This document shows, piece by piece, positions 1 to 9,900 of a DNA stretch of 49,074 nt. Made by a program: the position numbers and the translations under genes. The notes under the pieces are model-generated. The model saw nothing but the letters and a program-made list of their open reading frames with translations, was not told the origin of the DNA and ran no database searches. Source of the DNA: Gonium pectorale (taxonomy: Eukaryota; Chlorophyta; Chlorophyceae; Chlamydomonadales; Volvocaceae). The DNA lies in NCBI GenBank assembly GCA_001584585.1, contig LSYV01000028.1, positions 355,348 through 404,421 on the forward strand, read 5' to 3'. Numbering within the stretch: position 1 is the stretch's first letter; every line of letters begins with the position of its first letter.

Positions 1-1194
1 TAGCCTCTGCCATCAGCAGTGGACAGCCGCCATCTCCACACGCTCTCCTGGGCCCCAGCCTGGATTTCTCCCCGACACATCAGCTGCTGCCGACGGGCGT
101 GATGCTCCTTATAGCGCTGCACACAGCCCGCGGCATAGCGCACCTTCACAGCCTCTCCATCGTGCACGCCGACGTCAGCAGTGCCAATGTGCTGCTGCAG
201 AGCCAGCCGGCAGCTGCGGGTCGCAGTGGCAGCGGGCACTTCAGTGGTGGCGGCGGTGTTGGTGGCACCAGCCCTGGCGTCAGCTCTGGTGGCGGTGGTA
301 GGGGTGGTGCAGGGGACAACAGCGGTGAGGGGCGCCTGGAGCGACTGCGGTGCGGCTACGTGGCAAAGCTGTGTGACTTTGGGCTGAGCGGGCGACTTGA
401 CACATCGGAGGACATGACACATCTGTCTGGCTCACCAAGGTATGTAGATACACGGCAGCTGGTACAGCTGGCACAACTGGCAGGGCGGCGGCTGTGCGCT
501 CGCTGGGAGCGAGCTGGTAATCACGTTGCTGTTCAAATGCCATGTCTCCGGTGCTCATGAGCCTGGCTGCAGTATGCCGTTGTCCGATCTGGTCCGTGTG
601 AATGGACTAGCTAGGAGCTGGTCCGATCTAGTCCGTGTGGACTAGGAGCTGGTCCGTGTTTGTGCACATGATCAGATCAATCGCAGAATGAATACTGTGC
701 TGGGAACGATTCGCATAAGCACAAGAGCCACACTTGCCTAGCATCACTGGTTGTTGATTACATCGCCACTGAGATAGATGGCTAACACAGCTGTCCACTC
801 CGTTCCCTTACTCCATCCATACAGGCGCAGCTCCGCCTACTCGCCGCCAGAGCTGGTTCGTCTGGGACGAGCGGGCCCCGCCGGCGACGTGTACGCATTT
901 GGCGTGGTTATGTGGGAGCTGGCGCTGGGGTTACCCTTGCAGGCTGCACTGGCGGCACCCGAGGGCGCGGCTGTGCGGGACTGGCTGGCGGCGCAAGGAG
1001 CAGCCGACCCGGCGGAGGCGGAGGCGCTGCCACCGGGACTGCTGAGCTGGCCGCGGCATGTGCCGAAGGGCTACCGGGCTTTGGTGGTGGAGTGCCTCCG
1101 TGAGGCACCCAGGAAGCGGCCTAGGGCGCGGGATGTGGTCGGCGCCCTGGAGCACCTGCTGCTCAAGGCCGCAGCAGAGGTGTTGAGAGCTTGA
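1..1194 (+). CDS. Protein kinase, TKL-like, C-terminal part (5' truncated by window)
   Basis: This is the catalytic C-lobe of a Ser/Thr or dual-specificity kinase of the tyrosine-kinase-like type that is abundant in volvocine algae. Two exons are visible: from before position 3 to 439, and 825-1194 (stop TGA at 1192-1194). The frame is open back to the window edge, so the start lies outside. The donor at 440 is GTATGT, the acceptor ends CATACAG at 824, and the split codon is AG|G. In order, one sees the alpha-E helix (TARGIAHLHSLSIVHADVSS), the catalytic loop HADVSSANVLL with Asp and Asn intact, a Gly/Ser-rich insert of about 55 residues, DFGLSGRL, SPPEL in place of APE, GDVYAFGVVMWEL, and the subdomain XI pattern CLREAPRKRPRARDVV. 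The HRD arginine is Ala, so this is a non-RD kinase. Substrate and pathway cannot be told. Confidence 0.85.
582..660 (+). repeat. Short tandem duplication in the kinase intron
   Basis: Two adjacent diverged copies of a 30-40 bp unit built on GTCCGATCT-GTCCGTGTG-GGACTAG-GAGCTG lie between about 582 and 651, with a third partial GGTCCGTGT after them. They sit inside the 385 bp intron (440-824). No function is suggested. Confidence 0.6.
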
Positions 1195-1650
1195 GGGGCA
1201 TAGGCTTGATACATGCAGCAGCAAATACAGCAAACGGTAAGGGTGCACCTGTCTGGAGTTGAGGTGGTATAAATACGGTGATGTGCGGCAATAATCAGCA
1301 GTCTATTAGTCCTGCATGATGGGTAGACCTCTTGCTTTTGAGGCGGCGCATGCGGCACTGGCTTCGGCGGCTGCTAGCGTGCATGCATGTCTAAGGCGAA
1401 GGCAAGTAAGGCAGCCTCGTCCGGCCGGGCGTTCGCGGTTCGCTCGTTTATATTCATACAATGTTTCGGTACGACTGCGCATGACTGGTCGATATGCTTA
1501 TGTGCAGCTCACAATCACGCAAAGCATGATACAAGGCAACGGTCAGGTGTGTACGGGTGCAGCATCAAATCTGCATGACGGTGTACATGTTAGTTGCTCC
1601 TGCACTGCGGCTTATCTTTTAGAATGAGACTGACAGTCTGTGTGTGTGTG

Positions 1651-1655
1651 TGTAA
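1651..1655 (+). terminator. Candidate TGTAA poly(A) signal of the kinase gene
   Basis: TGTAA is the usual poly(A) signal of volvocine nuclear genes. This is the first one after the kinase stop codon, giving a 3' UTR of about 460 nt, which is a normal length for these algae. It directly follows a short (GT)n run. Confidence 0.45.
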
Positions 1656-4017
1656 CCCCAAGACCTGCTGCATCGTACGAGGCGCCTGTGTGTATCGTAC
1701 ATGCGGGGTGTGCGCGGATATTACTCGAATGGATCCGGTTCTTCTACATCCTTGCTATGCTGCCTATGTACGTACGGTATCTGCTGTTGCTCGTGCGTTG
1801 CTTGCGCCGTTAGATCGATAGATCAGGGATCCAAATTAACACTGATTGAAGGGTTCAAGGGGCATGTGTGTGTGTCAGAGATAGAGAGAGTGAGAGAGAG
1901 AGATGAAGAGATGTATATATGGGCGCGCTTGGAAGGGCGGGGTCCGCACTGGTCGGTTTCGTTGGTGCATGCACGGCAGCATGGATGCATGCGGGCCGAG
2001 TATTGTGTATTATCGGCCGTCAGATGGCTGGCGACGGAATCGGCGAACGAGGTAGAGTCTCAGTGATATAACTGCTGATTCAATACAACATTAACTGCCG
2101 TCGGACATTTAACCGGGCAAGTAAGGCATGCATCCAGCGGTCGATCGGGAGAGGAAGGACGGAGACCGGGGGCAGCTGGCATTTGGAGGGCGGCTGGCTG
2201 GTGCATCACCGTGCCTACCTGGGAAGGGCGGGGACGCGGGGTGGTAACAGGCAGCACCTGCGCCTGCTACAATCAAGCGGGGCGTCCTCGCATTTGTGCG
2301 TGTCTATCTGCGGTTGCAATTGGTTGCTTGCCCGCTGCTTACATTATTCCTCCGGTTGATCGGGTCCCGAACGTGGGCTTAGCTAATGGTACTAACGGCT
2401 CGTCGGTGGGTGAGTAGTGCGCGTTTGTTATGGCGGTCCTGATGCATGTCCGGCTTGTAAGCGGGGTTGAGTATGGCTGGGTCGTATCCTATCCGCTAGT
2501 TGTGCAAAAGGTTGCCGCCGCACATATACATACATAGGCTTCACATCGACCCTGCGCGCAGGAGCTTCTTCATCATGTTAGTTGCTGTCTGCTGTGCTAG
2601 CCTACTTTGTCATGAGCTGCTGCCAGCTGGTATGGAGTGATGATGTGTCCCTGGTTTCCGTACATCTATCGCTAGCGCTGCGGACCAATCAAGCACGAAC
2701 GAAAGTGTTCCTCGCTCCCTAATAGATTTCTACGGCGCCCGCCCCTGGGCATCTGCTAAATTGGACGGGGGCCTCCTTTGCGGCCGCTGGTAACTTGACC
2801 TAATTGGCTTAGGATCTCATCAATAGTGCTGAAGCACGGAACGGTTGCTTCTTTGTTTTCGATGGCCTCCCGAATAGCGTCAATCAACGCAATGAATGTC
2901 TAGCATGTGTGGCTAGCAGAGCAAGGTTGGCTGCGCTGTCAGATCCCATTGTTAACAGTACTGGCTAGATTTGCAGTTTGGTTAGCTAGCTGCGGATAAA
3001 TTAAAGCAACGCTGCATTTATCTACCTAGGCAGGCCCTCTGCTGGACGCACACAAGCAAGGCATACATAAGCAACATAGGCTCCCTTACTTGGCGCACGC
3101 GGTGTACGGGACGCCGGCAGGCGTTCAAACATAATGTAAATTGATCGTGGCATGTCTGATGCGGTATCGAGTGCCTGTAACATAAAGTGTATGCTCGCTC
3201 GCTGTTACAAGTTCAGCACTTGGCGACCATGCGCATCGTCGCCATGAGCAATGTCACCGTGCGCGCGCCCCACATGCATGTACGTAGCCTCGCGCCAGAC
3301 AGCAGGAGTTCTATATGGATGATGGTAGCAGCATATACAAAACAATGTACGATCGCACCAAACGTCCATCCTGCCTTACTTGATGTATGTACGGAAACCA
3401 CCCAAGCGCCGTGGCAATAACGTTTGAGCGCACGTACGATCATATCATGTGATGCGACATGCAACATACTGCATGTGTGTATACATGTCCGAACGAGGAC
3501 TCTCCACGAGCAACGCGGCAACGAACACCCCCGCCCCCAGAAGGCCTCTCTGTGTGTGTGCCGTGAAACCAACCAATAGCAAACGGCATATGCTCCCGCC
3601 CCGCCCTCTACCCCAATCAAGCAGCTCTCTCTATCCGCCCCTGATCCATCCATTCAACGGTTCAAGCCTTGCTTACTACTTGCACGACATGTGTTCGTTC
3701 AGCATATGTTGTACACTACAGCGTGCGTGTACGTACCCACGCAGCAAGTTATGATGCAGCAGCGGAACGGGACCTGCCAACCCGTAAATACGTTACGTTC
3801 CAGCGCCCGCCCGCCCCGCCCCACGCAGGCGCCTAAATAGTGTGATGCGGAGTCCCGCCGTACGTATGCGTAAACCAGAAGTCTGGTTTCGAGGTAACGT
3901 TGAGCGGGCGAGCAGGGAGCTGTTAAGGCAGGGCATGTGCTGCAGCGAAAAAACTCAAGCACTTGGCCGTTGTTCTGCAACATGTATACAGTGCACATCC
4001 TAATCATTCCTTCCGTA
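1656..4017. other. Intergenic, no supported gene
   Basis: No frame here shows a recognisable domain or a convincing exon chain. The stretch contains a GA-rich purine run near 1880-1905 and many short palindromes. It is the spacer between the kinase exon and its inverted relic. Confidence 0.5.
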
Positions 4018-4440
4018 TGCTCGAAGCACCTGTATCTGCTGCTGTGGCCTTGAGCAGCAGTTGCTCCTGGGCGCCGACCACATCCCGCACCCTCGATCGC
4101 CTCCCGGGCGCCTTATCACGAATGGAGGCACTCCGACACCAGAGCCCGGTAGCCCTTCCTTCGGCACGTGCCGCGGCCAGCTCAGCAGCCCCGGTGGCAG
4201 CAGCGAGCGTTTCCGCCTCCGCCGGGTCTGCTAGCTGCTCCTGCCTTGTGCCGCCAGCCAGTCCCGCACGGCCGCGCCCTCGGGTGCCGCCAGTGCAGCC
4301 TGCAGGGGTAACCCCAGCACCAGCTCCCACATAACCACGCCACATGCGTACACGTCGCCGGCGGCGGGCCATGCCCATTTCAAATAAACGAAGCAGCTCC
4401 GGTGGCGAGGTGGCAGAGCTGCGCCTGCAGGCGCTGCAGC
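4018..4440 (-). pseudogene. Decayed inverted copy of the kinase last exon
   Basis: Read on the minus strand, this region matches the kinase exon at 825-1194 almost end to end. It starts with TSPPEL (SPPEL in the gene), continues with GDVYACGVVMWELVLGLPLQ and a near-identical AALAAPEGAAVRDWLAAQ block, and ends with RVRDVVGAQEQLLLKATA. Small insertions and deletions break the frame at least after the PPEL motif, near the LAAQ/DPAEAE junction and in the subdomain XI region, so no continuous kinase frame remains. There is no sign of upstream exons. It is a partial, inverted duplicate about 2.8 kb from the parent. Confidence 0.8.
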
Positions 4441-6971
4441 CGACACGCACACGCGTGAAGCACAATGTAAACACAAAAAAACCAACGGTCAGTTGTTGTG
4501 TACATCTGCATGTGCAGCATCGAATGCGCATAACGATGTATGTGTGCGTTAGTTAGTTGCTCCTGCGTCATACATACACACCGTGGTTCGGCTTGTTGGG
4601 ATGAGACTTAGAGTCTACCGTGTATGTGGAGCCCTAGATAGACATGCGGGGACCGTACGGCATCTAGAGCCCCGGTGCCTACCCTTCTCCTCGCTCGCCG
4701 CTTCCCACCTGTCCCGGCTCCCCACCGGTCCCTTGCCGCTGCTGGTTTAGGTGGATGGACGACATGCGCCCTGGACCCTAGCGACCATCACCACCGCGCT
4801 GGCGGATGCAGAGTGCGTGCCTATCCTACGAGCGAACCGCCCTCACGCACCGCACCGAGCGACCAGGCAGGGCTCGCTCGAGGGCTCCACGGCCGGCTGC
4901 CCCGCCCCGCCGGCTAGGCGACCGTCCATCAACCAAGGGTCACCACGTGCACCCGGCCTGCAGGTTAGCTAGCTAATGAAGCCGCGTGGTGGGCCCGCAG
5001 CCAGCAGGGGATGGCTATCGAGGCCTTCGGGCCTCACTTCAGGCCGCTGTGCGGCGGCTCGGCGCGCGGGAATTGAAGGCATGCGTTGCAGGCTTCCGGG
5101 CGGCTACATTGCAGGCGGGCGCGCTCGCACCGCTTTCATTCCCAGCCGGGTCTGCAGTATCGTCCTGCCTTAGCCCTTGCTTCTCTATCTTCGACCTTCC
5201 CCACAAGTCCCCCCCTCTCCACCGGCCCTTCACCCCTCGGCCGCTGCTGGTTCAGGTGGATTGCCCTCACGCACCCTGCTGGACGACCCCATGCGCTCTA
5301 TCTGCTGCATCCGCCTCCATCCGGTGGTGAAGTCGCTCCAGCGGATCAGCGCACGTCCAGAACATTGCTGCCGCCGGTGATGTGGCCGGTCGTGGACGCG
5401 GAGGTCACGGTAACGGTATCGTTGTGACTCGCTAGCGGTGGTAGGTGGTCGCCAGCACGCAGGGCGGCGAGGAGCGAGGCCGCCGTCGCCGTCGCCATGG
5501 CGGCGGCCCCACCAGCTACTGCAGCTAGCTGCAACAGCCGATGTGGTGGCGGGCGCTGGCGGCACCAGCAGGTGCCGCCAAGCTGAGGACGGCGCGCGGC
5601 GGGTGCTGCAAAGCAGTATCCAGGCAGGGTGCTATGCCAGTCGTGGTGAAGGACGCTTAGGCCACCGGCTATCTGCGCAGTTTACTGGGCGTGGTGATCG
5701 CCAGCCGAAGCGAGCCCTTGGCCCGACCGTGGCTCGCCGATGGACATCCTGTGGCACGAAGGCAATGGTCGGAAATAAAGGTTAAAGGTCGAAAGGAGAG
5801 GCGAGAACGTTGCTTGACATACATGTGCAGACAGCTAACCGGACGGCGGACAACCAATTCTCCCGTGGAGCGAACCACTGAAACCCTGATCTGAATCCCC
5901 GTGCACCAACCATGCAGCCAGTGGCAGCCAGAACCAAACACCTGCGGCGCGCACAAAGGAAGGTGAAGTAGTTAAATAAACCGGCACCTACGTACATGGC
6001 AGGACTGCTGGCGGCGGCTACAACAGTTTCGTATGGCAGTGGCGGCGGCAGCAGCTGGCGGTACATACGGTGGCCGAGATGCGATGACTGTGACATACGT
6101 ACAGCATATGTATGCCGCCAGGTCGCGTGCTGATGGCTCCGTCGATCGACTCTGCCATAAGAGACTGGATGGAAGTCTGGCTGCAGAAGAGCTCTGGGGT
6201 AACAAGATCAGCTCCGGGATAACGGCAATAATGAGCGAGCGGGCAATGAACGAAGGGTCAGCATAAGGCTGGGCGGCCGGCATTCATAGGAATGGACAGG
6301 CGCGCTGCGGGACGTGGGCCACGACGCCTTCGGAATGAATGCCGGTGGATGGGGAGGGAGGCTATCTAAACGGCGGCACGCAAAACGCTCGGGGCTTTTC
6401 ATTTGACCGACACCGGCTTTCCTTTACCCGCCAACCCTACTGGTGTGAATGTTCGTAGAGCGTTGATTCCCATTCCTCGATGCATCTCTTTGTTTTATCT
6501 GTCTGACGCGTCAGGTAGGCCCGCCGCCGTCCCGCCATGGATGGATGGAACGCACGCCCGGCGACACCGTTCCACCGCCCTTCCTCCGGCACGCGTCACA
6601 TCTGTGGGCACATCTGCTCGTGAGCGGGATAAGTGAAGTGCTGCGTTTCCAGGTCGCTCGCTCGGTGGACATGCGCTCATGTCTGCGAACGCACGTGCCG
6701 CTGGAGAAGTCAAACAAGAAGCGATGTCGTACGAAGGAATGATATTGCTGCGCTACCGGATTGTCCCGTGAGACGATGTTCCAGGTAGGCAGGGGTGTTG
6801 CGGCCTGCCTTCGCTCGTCCCGTATGGTGCCTTCAATTCCCAGCTGCAACTGCTGCTATACCTCACAATACAATTGCTGGGCCTTTCATTACATACAGTT
6901 ATTGCAATTGGTCTCTGAGGTCGTTGGTTCGTGGCTTCTCCGTTCCAGCCACTACCTAGGCAGCAGTCGCC
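4441..6971. other. Intergenic / upstream region of LZTFL1, no supported gene
   Basis: No recognisable coding domain was found. Two diverged similar segments (about 4700-4760 and 5200-5265) share a core GCCGCTGCTGGTT-AGGTGGAT preceded by a C-rich run, suggesting an old local duplication. The last few hundred bases before 6972 should contain the LZTFL1 promoter and 5' UTR; I could not identify a convincing TATA box. Confidence 0.4.
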
Positions 6972-9900
6972 ATGTCGCTGAACCTATCGGAGGATGGGGA
7001 GCTGCAAGTGCAGGCGTACCTGCGCTTCGCAAAGCTCAAGCGCGATCAGCATGTGCGCGAGGTCACAGCAGCGCTGCGCGACTTTAAGGGCGACAACTTT
7101 CGTGATGGGGTAAGCCGCAATCGCTTTTGCCAGCTGGCCGTCTGGCCGTTTGGCAAATTGGCGAAGCATCACCTCGCTCTTTGCCCCGACCCGAGCAGGA
7201 CATGTATACGTACAAGGAGATTTCGCAAATCTTTGGAAGCCTGGAAAGCGAAATCAAGACCCTGATCGACAAGGTGGGCGCGGGCCACGCCGCCCGCATG
7301 GGTTCGTGGCGGGTAGCTTCGGGGTGCTTCCGCATCCCCCATCCCCCAAACCCCCATCGGGCTACCACCAGCCCCCCTCAATCTGAAGTAGCCTGCAAGC
7401 AGGCACCCGGAGGCTGAGTGGGTTAGACTGTCGGACGGCGCCGGGTTGAGCTGCCAAATTGAGGCTTACCCCTGCTGCCAAAGCCCCTCCCTCTGCCCTT
7501 TTTCGCGCAAGCTCATCTGCAGTACCTCGCGCTCCGCGCACATCCGCAACGCCTGCCGCACTTATCCTAGGTCACTGCTAGGGTCTCCTCGTTACGTCTC
7601 TGCGGTCTCCCTGCCTCGCTTTTTGTGGCTGGCTTGTCGCCTCTCCGAAACCCGTCTCCACACCTCTGCCGCTGCCGGATTGCCGCCCGAATCCCCTGCG
7701 CGACCCGTTTCCCTAACCCCTCCCCATGACTCCCCCGCTCCCGCGACGTGACCCGTTTCCTTTCTTCCCCGGTCCTCGCTCCCGCCCCGCCCCTCCAGGA
7801 GATCTGCAACGCCTACCACGCCAACGCGCTGTTGGTCAAGATCCTGCTCAGCCAGGCTCAGGCCCACGGAGCGGAGCTCATGGTGGACACCAACAGCCTG
7901 GAGAACGAGTTCCTGCTCAAGCAGGTGCGGGCGGCGCGGGGGTTTTGGGGGGAGGGGCTGGGCCGAGGGGGAGCTGCAAGGTATGTCGTGAGGCCCTTTG
8001 GGGGGTGGGACGTCGGGGAAAGGGAGAACAGGGTCCTGCTCGAGCGGGTGCGGGCTGGGGGGGAAATGGCGGGCGCGGGGTGGGTGGACCGGTGCTGGGA
8101 GGAGGTGCGTGTGTGTGGGGGGGGGATGGACTGGCGCGGGGTGGGGGAGGGGCGGCGCGGGTTCCTTCTCAAGCAGGTGCGAGCGCGGGGAGCGGGACCC
8201 AGGATTTGGCGGAGGGGGCCGCGGTGTATGTGTGTGCAGTGTGGGTTGCCTGCCCGGACCCGGTTGCCTGAGGAGCCAACCTCTTTCCTCCGCGACCCCC
8301 CCACACGGGCCAATCCTGGCGTCCCGGAAATACGTGGCTTGATGCAATCTATGGACCAGGCCTTTCCTCCCTGGCCGTCCCCTCCCCCATCCCCAGCGGG
8401 GTTCTTCGTGCGTTTGGGCCCCGGAATGCGGAAAGGAATGCGGAAAGGGGGATGGCCAAGACAATGGACGACTTGGGACGACTCGGGTTGGCGTGCGCCT
8501 CGGGCTTCTCTAACGAGAACGCCCTCCTCCAACTTCCAACCCCCGCCCGCCCCCGGCCCCGCCCGCAGATCAGCTCCAGCGAGGCCACCGCGCTGTCCCG
8601 CCCCGCCTCCGACTTCGTGCGCCGCAACACGCAGCTGGGCAAGCTGGGGACTGTGGCCACCGTGACCACGCAGGTGCGGGGTGGCTGGGTTGGTTGGATC
8701 GGTCGGATCGGCTGGATCGGTTGGGCCGCTGGGCGTTGCAGCCAGAAATTGGCGGCTGAAAAATGGTTTGGGCGGAGGGAGGGGCGGGAATTGTGGGTCT
8801 GGAGAGGCTATGACAGGCCGCCAAGCCTTGAGGCGCTGGGCCAGGTGGGGAGCAGGGGACAGAGGAGAGGCGGCGGGGGGAGGTGCTGTCTCGAAACCCA
8901 ACTGCATCCCAACCCGGCGCCCCCCCCCCCAAGAGCCGGCGCTGGTCAATTGGCCCTCGTCATTGCGCCCCCCAGCATGCCTTCCCCGTTGGTGAGAGCG
9001 TAAATATCCCCCCCCCCTCCTCTGCCTCTCCCTCTCGCTCCTTCCCCCCCCCCCCCCAGGACCAGGCGGTGGTCAAGGAGCGCGACGCGCTCAAGGCTGA
9101 GCTGGCAGCCGCCAAGGAGCGCAGCACCAAGCTGCAGGTACGGAGGTGTACGAACGCCGTAGGAAAATGCGTACGGCGGTAGTGGAAAGCGTGCGGGTCG
9201 CGTGGTTTGTTCGCGGCGCCATCCCGCCACCGTTGGCGATGGTCGTGATGAGCATGCCGTGCGTGCGCGCCAATGGGCGGCGGCGAGGCAGGGCCGGCCA
9301 ACGACCCAACCATTGTCTCTATCTCCTCCGCTCCCCCCCCCCTTCCACGCTGTGACTTGTCGCGTGGGCACGGGGGGAGGGTGGGCGCGGGGCACGTCCC
9401 GTGGCATGGCACGCCAATCGGGCTTTCTCAGGTTCACGCAGTTGTTACCTCTCGCCCGCACGACCCCTTTGCTGGGCGAGGGGCTGCAGCTGCAACAGCT
9501 GCGTCGCGGCCGGTCCGTTTGCGCGCAGCGTGGCCAGGACCAGGGTCCGCCAGTTAGGGTGCAGCCCGGGGTCGCGGGGCCGGGGGTCGCGGGGCCGGGG
9601 GTCGCGGGGCCGGGGGTCGCGGGGCCGGGGGTCGCGGGGCCGGGGGTCGCGAGGCATGCCTGCAGGGCGTCCGCACCTCGCTCCCGGACCCAGGGCGGTG
9701 TCCGTCGCTGGCGGGCGGTGACGCCGCTGGGCCGGCCTGAGCCGGTCGTCGACGCTGTGGCCTCTCGCGCGCGCAGCGGCCGCGGGGTCTCCTGGCTGCG
9801 GCAGCTGCGCCTTGGCGCCGGCGCGCGGCGGCGGGCAAGGCGTGCGGAGAGCAGCGCCCCTTTGGCGTTGCGGTGGCTACGCATCCTACGATCCGGCGCG

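Noticed and set aside
7592..8949. Long minus-strand frames of 290-363 codons
   Set aside because: They are antisense to LZTFL1 exons 3-4 and intron 3; Pro-rich shadows of G-rich introns.
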